Counted from the first letter of the stretch, positions 24,274 through 35,000 are shown. The stretch: DNA of 64,000 nt from Streptomyces roseifaciens (GCF_001445655.1 NZ_LNBE01000002.1:372001-436000); one strand, 5' to 3'. The notes: generated from the letters alone by a model not told the origin. Numbers and translations are program-made.

Positions 24274-26943
24274 TCAGAGCGCCAGCATCGCCGCGATCGC
24301 CGAGCGCCAGTCCTCGCCCGGGCGTTCCACCAGATCCTCGGCCAGGGCCTCGGCGCGGTAGCGGTGGCGGTGCAGGAGCCCGGGGGCCGGGTCGGGGGAG
24401 GGGACGATCTCGCTGGGGCTCTCCAGCAGTCGCACGAGCTCGGTGGCGAACTCCCCCCAGCCGACGTGCCCGCCGATGGCGTTCACCGTGCCCTGCGGAG
24501 GCCGCTCGGCGCACGTGACCAGGGTCCGCGCCAGGGCCGCGGCGTGGATCCAGGGGACGCCGGACCACGGGTCGCCGGAGGGGGGCACGGCGCCCGCCGC
24601 GGGCAGGACCACCGGCCGGCCGGCGCGGGCGGCCTGGAAGAGCGTGCCCGTCGCCCCCCAGCGCAGCTGGTCGCGCAGCCTCGGGTGCGGCCCCCAGACG
24701 ATCGGGGCGCGGACCACGCCCGCCCCGCCCCGACCGGCCGTGCCCGCGGCCTCCCACAGCATCCGCTCGCAGTCGAGCTTGGCCCGCCCGTACGCGGTGA
24801 GCGGCTCCTCCGGCGGCGTGTCCTCGGCGACGTCCGTCACGGACGGGCGCCCGTAGGCGTCCACGCTGCTGACGAAGACGAACGAGCCGCGCCGCCAGCC
24901 GTCCAGCAGGACCCGCATCGCCGCGACGTCCACCTCCGGGGAAGTGAAGGTGCAGGCCGCGTGGATGACCGCGTCCACGCCGCCGGAGACCGCCGCGCGC
25001 AGGCTGTCCGCGTCGGCGAGGTCGCCCTCGGCCACCTCGACCCCGTCGGCCGCCACCAGGTGCGCCGACTCGGGCCGGACGAGCGCCCGGACCGGGCGCC
25101 CCCGGGCGGCCAGCTCGCGCAGGACGAACGCCCCGACGCCGCCGGTGCCGCCCGTGACCAGGACCGTGCCCGCCCGCGCGGACGGGGTGCGGGCCGCCGG
25201 GGTGTGGGCCGCGGGGCGGCGGCGTGCGCGGGCCCGCTCGTCCAGCAGCGCCCCCAGCGCGCGCGGGGTGCGCTGCTCCAGGACGTCGAGCCCCGTCAGC
25301 GGCACCCGCAGCCGCTCGCGCAGGCGCTCGGCGACCCGTACCGCGAGCAGGGAGTGCCCGCCGAGGAGGAAGAAGTCCCCGTCGGGGCCGGGGCGTTCGC
25401 CCAGCAGCTCGCCGAAGACCGCAGCCACGGCCTCCGCCGAGACGCCGAGCCCCGGCCCCTGCGGACTCTCCGGGTCCTGCGGAGTCTCCTGTTCTTCCGG
25501 GGTCTCCGGCGCCCCGGCGCTCGTCGCAGCCGGGAGGGGGCCGGCCGACAGCGGGCGAGTCCGGCCCGCCGCCAGCGAGTCCAGCACCTCCGCGAAGCCC
25601 TCCAGCAGCTTCCGGGCCGCTCCCTCGTCGACCCGGCCGCGGTCGAAGCGCACCAGGCAGCGCGCTCCGGCGGCGTCCGCGCCCTCTTCCAGGTAGAGGC
25701 CGAGGCCGAACTTGACCCCGCCCAGCTCGATGTCGACCGGCTCGCACCGCGCCCCGGCCAGGTGCAGCGCCGCGGGCCGGCCCAGGACGTCCGCGGTGAC
25801 GCCCACCAGGGGGTTGCCGCTGCTGTCGCGGGCCGCCGCGCCGAGCCGCTCCACCATGAGGTCGAACGGGACGTGGCGGTGGCGCTGCGCTTCCAGCAGC
25901 GCGTCCCTCACCCGCGGCAGCAGCGCCCCGGCGTCCCCGGCCCCGGCGAGGCGGGGCCGGATCGGGAGCGTGTTGACGCACAGGCCCACCAGGTCGCGGG
26001 CCCCGGCGGCGTCCCGGTGGCTGCTGGCGCACCCGATGACGAGGTCCTCCTCGCCGGTCGCCTCCAGCAGTGCCGCGAACGCCGCCGAGAGCACGACGGT
26101 GAACAGCGTCGCGCGGTGCGCGCGGCCCGCCGCCCGCAGGCCGTCGACGGTCCCGGGCGCCAGCGCCGCGGACAGGGTGCGCGCCTCGCCCCGGCCGCCG
26201 GCCTCCGCCGCGGCCCGGGGGAGCAGCACCGGGCGGGCGTCCGCGAGCCGCTCCGCCCAGTACGCGAGGCCCGCGTCGAGCGCGTCCGACCCGGCCCGTT
26301 CCCGCCGGGCGAAGTCCGCGTACCGCGGAGCGGGGTGCTCCGGCTCCCCGTCGCGCCCCTCCAGCTCCGCGCGGTAGCGCTCGCCGAGCTCGCGGGCGAT
26401 CACCTCCAGGGAGCCGCCGTCCACGGCTATGTGATGGAACGTCAGCAGGACGGTGTGGTCGTCCGGAGCGTGCCGGACGTGCAGGGCCCGCAGCACCGGG
26501 CCGGCCGCCAGGTCGAACCGGCGGGCCGCCTCCGTGTCGAGGAGCCTCCGCGCGGCGTCCCCGGCGGCGTCCACGGTCCGCACCGGCACCTGCCGCGCCG
26601 CCGTCACCTCCTGGTACGGCTCGCCGCCGGCCTGCCCGTAGCGGGTGCGCAGCACCTCGTGACGGCGCACCAGGCCCGTCAGGGCCCGGCCGAAGGCGTC
26701 CGCGTCGAACGGACCGCGCACCCGGGTCGCGAATGGCACGTTGTAGACGGCGCCGCCCTGGCCGAGGCGCTCCATGAGCCACATCCGGTGCTGCGCGTGG
26801 GACAGCGGCGCGCGGCCGTCCCCGGCGTCGTCCGCCGGTGCGGGCGCAGGGCGCTCCTGCCGCGCACGGGCGTCCGCGCTGCGGCGCCGGGCCAGCCGCA
26901 GCAGCGCCTCCTGCCGGGAGGTCTCCGAAGCCGTGCCGCTCAC
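24274..26943 (-). CDS. NRPS subunit C-T-SDR (terminal)
   Basis: An 889-aa protein. The GTG at 26943 overlaps the upstream stop by 4 bp (GTGA), so translation is coupled. The condensation domain (about 40-460) has the active motif HHIAVDGG near residue 171. The carrier domain (about 490-560) has LLGGHSLLAV with the phosphopantetheine Ser near 529. From about 595 to the end is an NAD(P)-binding Rossmann domain: VLVTGGTGGVGAFVL, then FVFVSSVDAYG and catalytic TAYGRAK (about 716). It looks like an extended SDR/epimerase rather than a canonical NRPS thioester reductase. Reductive release or on-line ketone/hydroxyl chemistry are the main options. No A domain is present, so its carrier must be loaded in trans. 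Confidence 0.85.
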   Translation of the reverse strand: MSGTASETSRQEALLRLARRRSADARARQERPAPAPADDAGDGRAPLSHAQHRMWLMERLGQGGAVYNVPFATRVRGPFDADAFGRALTGLVRRHEVLRTRYGQAGGEPYQEVTAARQVPVRTVDAAGDAARRLLDTEAARRFDLAAGPVLRALHVRHAPDDHTVLLTFHHIAVDGGSLEVIARELGERYRAELEGRDGEPEHPAPRYADFARRERAGSDALDAGLAYWAERLADARPVLLPRAAAEAGGRGEARTLSAALAPGTVDGLRAAGRAHRATLFTVVLSAAFAALLEATGEEDLVIGCASSHRDAAGARDLVGLCVNTLPIRPRLAGAGDAGALLPRVRDALLEAQRHRHVPFDLMVERLGAAARDSSGNPLVGVTADVLGRPAALHLAGARCEPVDIELGGVKFGLGLYLEEGADAAGARCLVRFDRGRVDEGAARKLLEGFAEVLDSLAAGRTRPLSAGPLPAATSAGAPETPEEQETPQDPESPQGPGLGVSAEAVAAVFGELLGERPGPDGDFFLLGGHSLLAVRVAERLRERLRVPLTGLDVLEQRTPRALGALLDERARARRRPAAHTPAARTPSARAGTVLVTGGTGGVGAFVLRELAARGRPVRALVRPESAHLVAADGVEVAEGDLADADSLRAAVSGGVDAVIHAACTFTSPEVDVAAMRVLLDGWRRGSFVFVSSVDAYGRPSVTDVAEDTPPEEPLTAYGRAKLDCERMLWEAAGTAGRGGAGVVRAPIVWGPHPRLRDQLRWGATGTLFQAARAGRPVVLPAAGAVPPSGDPWSGVPWIHAAALARTLVTCAERPPQGTVNAIGGHVGWGEFATELVRLLESPSEIVPSPDPAPGLLHRHRYRAEALAEDLVERPGEDWRSAIAAMLAL

Positions 26944-29900
26944 CGGGACGCCCCGTTCTCGCCGGTCGCCGGCTCCGTGCCGTACATCTCCACCAGTGCC
27001 TCCTCGATGAGTCCGGCCTGCCCGGCCACGGTGGGCGCCGAGAAGAACGCGGCGAGCGTCAGCTCCACGCCCAGGTCCTCGCGCAGGTCGTCGACGACGC
27101 CCAGCGCGAGCAGCGAATGCCCGCCCAGGGCGAGGAAGTCGGCGTCCGGCGTGCCGACTTCGCACTCCAGCGCGCGGGCCCAGGCGTCGGCCACCGCCCG
27201 CTGCACGGGCGTCAGCTCCGGCCGTACGGGCGCGGGCCCCTGCTCCCCGGCGGCCGACGGGAGGCCGGGCAGCGGCCGCCCGGCGAGGGCCCGGCGGTCC
27301 ACCTTGCCGTTGCCCGTCAGCGGCAGCGCGTCGACCACGGACCACGCGTTGGGCAGCAGGTGCGCGGGCAGCCGCCCGGTCACGTGGTCGCGCAGCGCCG
27401 CGACGGAGGGCTGCCCCTCGCCGTCCGGCACGACGAACGCCACGAGCCGGGCGTCGTCGGCGCCGGGGCGCACGACGGTGACGGCGGCGTCCGCCACGCG
27501 CGGGTGGTCGCGCAGGGCGTGCTCGATCTCGCCGGGCTCGATCCGGAAGCCCCGGACCTTGACCTGGTCGTCGACCCGGCCGTGGAAGTCCAGCGTCCCG
27601 TCGGGCCGGGCCGACACGACGTCGCCCGTGCGGTAGACCCGCCCCGCCGATGGGTGCTCCACGAAGCGCTCCGCGGTCAGCGCGGGCTGCCCGAGGTAGC
27701 CCGCGGCCAGGCGCGGCCCGCCGACCCACAGCTCGCCGCGGGTGCCAGCGGGCACCGCGTCGCCGCGCTCGTCCAGGACGTGGACCGTCGCCCCGGCCAG
27801 CGGGCGGCCGATCGGCGGCGGGGCGTCGCAGTCGGCGTCCCGCACGCGGTGGGCGGTGGCGAAGCTGGTCGTCTCGGTCGGCCCGTAGCCGTTGACCAGC
27901 TCCAGCCAGGGGTGCGCCCGCAGGACCGAGCGCGCGTGCCGCGCCGACAGCGCCTCGCCGCCCACGATCACCGAGCGCAGCACGGCGAAGACCGGCGAGC
28001 GGCGCGCGGCCAGGTGGTGGAAGAGCGCGGTGGTCAGGAACGCCACGGTGACGCCCAGCCGCTCCACGTCCCGCACCAGGCTCTCCAGCGACTGCCGGCC
28101 CGCCGTGGAGACGGCCACGGCCGCGCCGTTGGCGAGGGCCACCCACGTCTCGAACGGCGAGCCGTCGAAGGTCAGCGCCGCGTGGAGGAGGACCCGGTCC
28201 CGCCGGCCCACCGTCAGGTAGTCCGGGTCGGCGGTCAGTTCCGCCACGCCCCGGTGGGTGATCGCGACGCCCTTCGGACGGCCCGTCGAGCCCGAGGTGT
28301 ACATCACGTATGCGGTCGCGCCGGGGTCGTACGCGGCCGGCTCCGGCAGGTCGTCCTCGGAGTGCTCCGCGGCACAGCTCCCGGCGAGCCCGCCCGCGGT
28401 CAGGACCAGCGCCCGGACGGCCGGTACGCCGGCCGCTTCGAGCAGGTCCTTCTCGCCGACGACCAGGGAGACGCCGGCGTCGGCGAGCATCGCCTCGGTA
28501 CGGGGGCGCGGGTACGCGGCGTCCAGCGGTACGTAGTGGCCGCCCGCCCACCAGACCGCGAGCTCCGCGACGACGACGCCCACCGAGTGCGGCAGCAGCA
28601 GGCCGACCGGAGTGCCCTGCCCGACGCCGCGGGCCCGCAGGGCGCCGGCCAGCCGGCCGGCGGCCGCGGTCAGCTCCCCGTAGGTGAGGGTGAGTTCGCC
28701 GTCCGTCACGGCGAGGGCGGCCGGGTCCGCGGCGGCGTGCGCGAGAACGCGGCCCAGGACGCCACCGGGGGCGGCGGGCAGGGGGCTGCCCGGCGAGGGG
28801 CTCGCGGGTACGGCCGGGGCGTCCGTGCCGTGGCCGGGGATGGTGCCCGGCGCCGCGGGAACGGGGTTGTCCGGGCCGGGGTTCGCCGTCGCAGGCGGGT
28901 GCTCCTGCTGGGAGCCTGCGAGCCCGCCAGGGTTCTCCGTGCCGCGGCCCGGTTCGCCGTCCGGGGTTGCGGTAACGGCACTGTGCTGGGCGGGCACCTT
29001 CTCCCGGCGGGAGTCCACCAGTGCCGCCAGGCTGCGCAGGTCGGGCCGGCGCAGCAGCTGGGGCGCCCGCAGCCGGACGCCGAATCGTTCCTCCAGGCCG
29101 GTCAGCAGCCGGGCCGCCGTCAGCGAATCGCCGCCGGACTCCAGGAAGTTGTCGTCCGGCCCGGTCTCGGGGCGGTTGAGGACGCCGCGGCACAGCTCGA
29201 CGACGATCCGCTCCGTCTCCGTACCGGTGCCCGAGCCTCCCGCCGCAGCCGCATCCGGTGCCGCCGCAGGAGCCGCGCCGGCCAGCAGCGCCGCCCGGTC
29301 CACCTTGCCGTTGGCGTCGAGCGGGAACGTCTCCACGTAGCGCAGCGCCGACGGCACCGCCTGCTCGGGCAGGCGTCCGCGGGCCGTCTCCAGCAGCTCC
29401 GCCGCCGGAGGGGCCTCGGCGCCGGGTGCGAGCCGGACGAACGCGATCAGCCGGACGTCGCCCGCGGGGGAGGGCTCGGCCGCGACGACGGCCCGCAGGA
29501 CGCGCGGGTCGTCCTCGAAGGCGGCCTCGGTCTCGGCCGGTTCGATCCGCGCGCCGCGGACCTTGACCTGGTCGTCCAGGCGGCCGAGGAACTCCAGCAC
29601 GCCGTCGGGCCGCATCAGCACCCGGTCGCCGGTGCGGTAGACGCGGTCGGCCCCGGTCACCTCCGGCGGCGGGGCGACGAAGCGGCGCGCGGTCAGGGCC
29701 TCGTCCAGGTAGCCGGTCGCGAGGCCCGCGCCGCCGATCCGCAGCTCGCCCGCCTCGCCGCGCGGCACGACGTGCCCGGCGGGGTCCGTGACGCACACGA
29801 CGGTGCCGTCGAGGGGCGTGCCGATCGGCGGGGGCGTGCCGGGGGATTCCCCGTCCGCTTCCAGGGCGTGCGCGGTCGCCACGACCGTGGCCTCGGCCGG

Positions 29901-30872
29901 ACCGTAGGCGTTGTCCACGCGCGCGGTGACGTCCGGTCCGGGCCGGCGGCGCAGCCGGTCGCCGCCGATGCTCAGGTGGCGCAGCGCGGGCAGGTCCGGC
30001 CAGGGGCGTTCGAGGACGATCTCCGCCAGGGGGGTGGGCAGGATGGCCACGGTCACGCCCGCGCGCCGCCACCAGGCGGTGAGGACGTCCGGGTCCCAGC
30101 GGACGTCGTCCGGGGGGACGGCGAGCACCGCGCCGGAGGTCAGGGCGGCCCACAGCTCCAGGACGTGCGGGTCGAAGGAGACGCCGACCAGCAGGCTGTG
30201 CCGGTCGCCCGGGCGGGCGCCGGTGCGCGCGGCGTACCAGCGCAGGCGGGCGGCCAGTGCGGCGGAGTCCACCGCCACGGCCTTGGGCGTCCCGGTCGAC
30301 CCCGAGGTGAGCACCGCGTAGAAGGTGCCGCCGGGAACGGCGGGGCGGCCGGAGCCGGCGCGTGCGGCGGGGAACGCCGCGACCGGCTCCCCGTGCGCGT
30401 TCGCGCCCGCCGCGGGCAGCGGCAGGGCCAGCCGCTCGGCGCCGTCGTACGCCTCGGGCAGCGCGCCGGGCGCGCCGATGAGGCAGGTGACGCGGAGTCC
30501 GTCCGCCACGGCGGCCAGCCGCCGTTCGCCGGGGCGCGGCCCGAGCGGGAGGTAGACGGCCCCGAGCCGGGCGAGGGCGACGGCCGTGGCGACCAGGGCG
30601 ACGGAGCGGTCGAGGCAGACGCCCACGAGGTCGCCGGGGCGCACGCGGTCGCGCAGCGCGTCGGCCGTCAGCTCGGCGAGCGCGTCGAGTTCGGCGTAGG
30701 TCCAGGTCAGTTCGCCGTCCTCGACGGCGGGGGCGTCCGGGTCCCGGGAGACCCGGCCGGCGTACCGGGCCAGGACGTCGTCCCAGCCGTGCGCGGTGGC
30801 GGTGCCTCCGTGGGCGACGGACAGGGTGGTGGCAGGGTCGGCGGCCGGGGCGGTGACAGGTGAAGAAGTCAT
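26940..30872 (-). CDS. NRPS subunit A-T-A-T
   Basis: A 1310-aa protein; ATG 30872 follows GGAGG. A1 (about 30-530) has LTSGSTGTPKAVAV near 187 and NAYGPAEATVVAT. T1 has LESGGDSLTAARL (Ser about 581). A Pro/Gly-rich linker (about 640-710) leads to A2 (about 715-1190; YTSGSTGRPKG about 856, NGYGPTETTSF). T2 has LALGGHSLLALG (about 1251). No condensation domain lies before either A. My hand-read specificity residues are D-P-L-I-S-G-A-V-V-K for A1 (unassigned) and D-G-F-F-I-G-G-S-F-K for A2, close to the valine code DAFWIGGTFK. These assignments are inference from a manual alignment to GrsA. It probably loads two amino acids onto separate carriers for the partner C domains. Confidence 0.88.
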   Translation of the reverse strand: MTSSPVTAPAADPATTLSVAHGGTATAHGWDDVLARYAGRVSRDPDAPAVEDGELTWTYAELDALAELTADALRDRVRPGDLVGVCLDRSVALVATAVALARLGAVYLPLGPRPGERRLAAVADGLRVTCLIGAPGALPEAYDGAERLALPLPAAGANAHGEPVAAFPAARAGSGRPAVPGGTFYAVLTSGSTGTPKAVAVDSAALAARLRWYAARTGARPGDRHSLLVGVSFDPHVLELWAALTSGAVLAVPPDDVRWDPDVLTAWWRRAGVTVAILPTPLAEIVLERPWPDLPALRHLSIGGDRLRRRPGPDVTARVDNAYGPAEATVVATAHALEADGESPGTPPPIGTPLDGTVVCVTDPAGHVVPRGEAGELRIGGAGLATGYLDEALTARRFVAPPPEVTGADRVYRTGDRVLMRPDGVLEFLGRLDDQVKVRGARIEPAETEAAFEDDPRVLRAVVAAEPSPAGDVRLIAFVRLAPGAEAPPAAELLETARGRLPEQAVPSALRYVETFPLDANGKVDRAALLAGAAPAAAPDAAAAGGSGTGTETERIVVELCRGVLNRPETGPDDNFLESGGDSLTAARLLTGLEERFGVRLRAPQLLRRPDLRSLAALVDSRREKVPAQHSAVTATPDGEPGRGTENPGGLAGSQQEHPPATANPGPDNPVPAAPGTIPGHGTDAPAVPASPSPGSPLPAAPGGVLGRVLAHAAADPAALAVTDGELTLTYGELTAAAGRLAGALRARGVGQGTPVGLLLPHSVGVVVAELAVWWAGGHYVPLDAAYPRPRTEAMLADAGVSLVVGEKDLLEAAGVPAVRALVLTAGGLAGSCAAEHSEDDLPEPAAYDPGATAYVMYTSGSTGRPKGVAITHRGVAELTADPDYLTVGRRDRVLLHAALTFDGSPFETWVALANGAAVAVSTAGRQSLESLVRDVERLGVTVAFLTTALFHHLAARRSPVFAVLRSVIVGGEALSARHARSVLRAHPWLELVNGYGPTETTSFATAHRVRDADCDAPPPIGRPLAGATVHVLDERGDAVPAGTRGELWVGGPRLAAGYLGQPALTAERFVEHPSAGRVYRTGDVVSARPDGTLDFHGRVDDQVKVRGFRIEPGEIEHALRDHPRVADAAVTVVRPGADDARLVAFVVPDGEGQPSVAALRDHVTGRLPAHLLPNAWSVVDALPLTGNGKVDRRALAGRPLPGLPSAAGEQGPAPVRPELTPVQRAVADAWARALECEVGTPDADFLALGGHSLLALGVVDDLREDLGVELTLAAFFSAPTVAGQAGLIEEALVEMYGTEPATGENGASR

Positions 30873-30919
30873 GATTCCTCCGTGGATGACGTCGGAAGGG
30901 AGAAGGGGGACGGAAGCGG

Positions 30920-32098
30920 TCAGCCCAGCCCCATGGCCCGGGCGACGATCACCTTCTGGATCTCGGAGGTCCCCTCGATGATCGTCATCATCCGGACGTA
31001 CCGGTACAGGAACTCCAGCGGGTGGCCCCGCACCCAGCCCGTCGCCCCGTGCACCTGCAGGGACCGGTCCACGACCCGGACCGCGGTCTCGGAGGACGTC
31101 AGCTTGGCGAGCGCCGCGTTCTCCGGGGCCTCCACGCCCTCGTCCACAAGCCGCGCGCACGCCAGCGTCAGCAGCTTGGCCGCCTCCACCTCCGCCCGGC
31201 TGCTCACGAGGTGCTCCTGGACGTGCTGGTACGCGCCGATGCGCTCCCCGAAGGCCCGCCGCTCGCGGGCATACTCGACCCCGAGGTCCAGCGCGTGCTC
31301 GGCGATGCCGTTGCACATGGCCGCCACCACGAGCCGGCCGCGGGAGAGGCTGTCGATGCCGTTGCCGAGTGCCGCGCCGACGCCCGCCTCGCCGCCGATG
31401 ACGGCGTCGGCGGGCAGCCGCACCTCGTCCAGCACCAGCTCGTACAGCTCCTCGCCGGACATGCCCTGGTAGCGCTGGCCGATGCGCAGGCGCGGCTGGT
31501 CCATGCCCATGACGAACGCCGTGGGACCGCCCTCGCCGCCGTCGGCGTCCACGGCCCGGGCCACGACGATGACGAAGTCCGCGTGACCGGCGTTGCTGAC
31601 GAACGTCTTGCGCCCCGACAGCACCCAGCCGCCGTCCGCGTCCCGCGCGGCGGTGGTGGTGAGGTGGAAGGCGTCGGACCCGGCGTTCGGCTCGGTCAGC
31701 GCGAGGCAGCGCGTCGCCTCGCCGCGCACCAGCGGCTTCAGGTACTGCTCGATCTGCTTCTCGGTGCCCTGGCGCAGCAGCGGGCTCGGCCCGTCCGAGC
31801 CTGCGAGCGCGTACGGGGCCAGCGGGCAGCCGCTGCGGCCGGCCGCGTGGTGCAGCAGCACCACGGCGCTGAACGGCATGCCGGAGCCGCCCAGTTCCTC
31901 GGGGTGGTCGCCGGCGTAGAAGCCCAGCTTCGCGGAGCGGCGGCGGACGTACGTGCGCAGGTCGGCCGGCGGCATGTCCCCGTTCTCCGGCAGCTCGGCC
32001 GCCAGCGGGACCAGCTCACGGCGGACGAACGCGGTGAACGCGTCGGCGATCTCGCGGTGCTCCGTCTCCAGGACGGAGGAGGGGGTGGTGGCACTCAT
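30920..32098 (-). CDS. Acyl-CoA dehydrogenase-family flavoprotein in the NRPS operon
   Basis: A 392-aa FAD enzyme. ATG 32098 overlaps the upstream NRPS stop (ATGA), so it is translationally coupled. Motifs: LALTEPNAGSDAFHL (FAD/substrate loop), WVLSGRKTFVSNAGHADFVI, and the C-terminal QVHGATGWVRGHPLEFLYR plus MTIIEGTSEIQKV, whose Glu matches the catalytic base of the family. In NRPS clusters such enzymes often oxidise aminoacyl- or acyl-S-carrier substrates (for example prolyl-carrier to pyrrole) instead of free CoA esters. Here it would act on one of the carriers of the neighbouring subunits. Which residue it desaturates is unknown; neither A1 nor A2 reads as a classical proline code. Confidence 0.88.
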   Translation of the reverse strand: MSATTPSSVLETEHREIADAFTAFVRRELVPLAAELPENGDMPPADLRTYVRRRSAKLGFYAGDHPEELGGSGMPFSAVVLLHHAAGRSGCPLAPYALAGSDGPSPLLRQGTEKQIEQYLKPLVRGEATRCLALTEPNAGSDAFHLTTTAARDADGGWVLSGRKTFVSNAGHADFVIVVARAVDADGGEGGPTAFVMGMDQPRLRIGQRYQGMSGEELYELVLDEVRLPADAVIGGEAGVGAALGNGIDSLSRGRLVVAAMCNGIAEHALDLGVEYARERRAFGERIGAYQHVQEHLVSSRAEVEAAKLLTLACARLVDEGVEAPENAALAKLTSSETAVRVVDRSLQVHGATGWVRGHPLEFLYRYVRMMTIIEGTSEIQKVIVARAMGLG

Positions 32099-35000
32099 CG
32101 GGAGGTCTCCGTCAGGGCTCGGGCCTGGTCGGCGAGGACGGGGTGCTGGAAGAGGACGCGCAGCGGCGGGCGCGTGCCGAGCCGGGTCTCCAGCCAGGCG
32201 GCGAGGTGGGCGGCCAGCAGGGAATGCCCGCCGACCTGGAAGAAGTGGGACGACGGCGAGAACCGGTCGTGCCCCAGCACCTCCCGCCACCCCTCGGCCA
32301 GCAGGGCGACGGCCGGGTCGGTGCCGTCCTCCTCCTGCGGAGCCGCCGGGTCGGCGGCCGTTCCCGCCTCGGCGGCGAGCCGGGCCAGCGCCGCGCGGTC
32401 CGGCTTGCCGCCGGGCAGCGCCGGCATGGCCGCCGCCGGCCGGATCCAGCGCGCGGGGACGAGCGCGGCGGGCAGTCGCTCGGACAGCGCCTTGTGCAGC
32501 AGGGCCTGGTCGGGCTCCTCGCCGCCGTCGACGAAGCCGGTCAGGCAGGGGCCGCCGGACGCGTCCCGGCCGAGGACGACCGCGCACGAGCGCCCGCCGA
32601 ACACCTCGGAGGCCACCGCCTCGATCTCCTCCAGCTCGATGCGGTAGCCGCGCAGCTTGACCTGGTTGTCGCGGCGGCCGAGGAACCACAGCAGGCCGTC
32701 GCGGTCCCGGTAGCCGAGGTCGCCGGTCAGGTAGGCGCGCGCCCCGCCGAGCGCGGGCACGGCGACGAACCGGGCAGTGGTCGCCGCCGCGGCCTCGCCA
32801 CCGCCGAGGTAGCCCTCGGCGAGACCGGCGCCGGAGACGGCGAGTTCGCCGACCGCGCCCACGGGCAGCGGCTGCAGACCCGCGTCCAGGACGTGCACCC
32901 CGACGCCCGGCAGAGCGGTCCCCAGCGGCACCTCGCCGGTCCCTTCGGCCCCCTCGCGGGTCACCTCGTGGACCGTGGAGGTGATGGTCGCCTCGGTCAC
33001 CCCGTAGGCGTTGAGGACCGTCGCGTCCGTCGCGGCGAGGACGTCCCGCAGCGCCGCGGCCGGCAGCCGCTCGCCGCCGACGACCAGCAGCCGCGGCTCC
33101 CACATCCCGTCGCGGAGCGCCTCGCACAGCTCCTCCCGTACGGCCAGGAGGTAACTCGTCGGCAGGTTGGCAACCGTGACCCGGCGGGCCGCCAGGACGG
33201 CGATCAGCTCGGCCGCCGTCGGGACCTCCCGCTGCGGCACGACCAGGGACGCACCGGCCAGCAGGGACGGCAGCACCTCCTCCAGCGCCACGTCGAACGA
33301 GGGCTGGGCGAAGAGCAGCACCTTGTCGTCGCTGCGCAGCCCGAAGCGCCCGGCCACCGCCGTCGCGTGGTGGGCGAGCGCGGCCCGGCCGACGGCCACG
33401 GCCTTGGGCAGGCCCGTGGAACCGGACGTGTGGATGACGTACGCGGCCCCCTCGACGCGCGCGGCCGGCGCGGCGGCGGGGAAGGCCCCGTCGGCGTCGA
33501 GCAGCGCGACCGGGACCGGCAGGCCCGCCGCGGGCAGCGCGAGGGCGCTCTCGCGGTCGGCCAGGACCAGGGCCGGGGACAGGCGCTGCAGCAGCGTCTC
33601 CAGGCGGCTCGCCGGGTCGTTGGGGGACAGCGGGCAGTAGACCGCGCGGATGCGCAGGCACGCGAGCAGGGTCACGACGGTGTCCACGCCGCGCGGCAGG
33701 ACGGCCGCGACCGGCTGACCGGCGGTGACGCCCGCCGCGCGCAGGCGCGCGGCCAGCTCGTCGACGAGCCGGTCGAGTTCGCCGTAGGTGATCTTCCGGG
33801 CGCCGCTGACGAGGGCGGGGAGGCCGGGGTCGTGACGGGTGACGGGGTCGAGGACGGCGTCGGGGCCGTCCGCGGCCCCGGACTCGTGAGCCTGCGCCGG
33901 TACGGGGGCCGGCCGGGCGCCGAGCGCCGCGAGAGGCGCCTCCGGAGCCTCCAGATAGGCCCGTACGAGATCGAGGAAACGGTCCGCCAGCAGCTGCGCG
34001 GCGTCCTCGTCGAACAGGTCCCGGTCGTAGTCCCAGACCAGCGTCATGCCGGCCGCGCCCTGCCGCGGCCCGACCGTGCGCCGGTCGTCGGGCAGCAGCA
34101 CCAGGTCGAGGTCGAAGCGGGTGGTGCCGGTGTTGAAGCCCTCGAACAGCGACACCTCCAGGCCCGGCACCTCGACCTCCGGCAGCGCCGCGTCGTGGGC
34201 GCTGAACATGACGCTGAAGAGCGGGTTGTCCGCGCCGGACGTGTGCAGGCCGAGGTCTCGGGTGAGCACCTGCACCGGGACGTCCTGGTACGGCAGGGCC
34301 CGGATGAGGCTGTCCGTGACCTCGTCCACCGCCTCGTCCGCCCCGGCCGCCGGGTCCAGGCGCAGCCGCAGCGGGATCGTGTTCACGAACATGCCGGTGG
34401 CCGACTCGAAGCCCTCGGGGCGGTTGCCGACCGCGGTGCCGACGACGAGGTCGGCGCGGCCGCTGTGGCGGCGCAGGAGTTCGGCGAAGAGCGCGAGGAG
34501 CGTGGAGAAGGGGGTGTGGCCCTGGGTGCGGCTGTGGGCGCGCAGGCGCTCGGCGAGCGCGGCGTCGACGGCCTGCCGTAGCTGGCCGCCCGCGTGCCGG
34601 CGCCGGACCCCGGGCCGGGCGAGACCGGGCAGCGGCAGGTCGAACGACGCGTCGCCCAGCTCGCGCCGCCAGTACGCCAGGCCCGCCTCGCGCCGGGCCG
34701 CCCGCTCGGGGCTGTCGGCGGCCTCGACGTGGTCGGTGTAGGAGGCGGCCGGCGGCAGGACCGCCTGCTCGCCCAGCACGCGGGCCCGGTAGACGGTGAA
34801 CACGTCGTGCAGCAGGATCGCGAACGAGTGCCCGTCGTGGACGAGATGGTGCTCGACGTGGACGAGACGGTGGTGGTCCGCACCGAGCCGGACGAGGCAC
34901 CAGCGCAGCAGCGGCGCCTCGTGCACGTCGAGGGGCGTCTCGGCCTCGGTGCGCAGCAGCGTCGCGAACGTCTCCTCGGGGTCGGCCTCGCCGCTGAGGT

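Noticed and set aside
24274..25220. Canonical NRPS thioester reductase domain
   Set aside because: The region is too short and its motifs fit the epimerase-type SDR better.
30920..32098. Pyrrole-forming prolyl-carrier oxidase
   Set aside because: Family fits, but no A domain shows a proline-like specificity code, so I do not assign this role.
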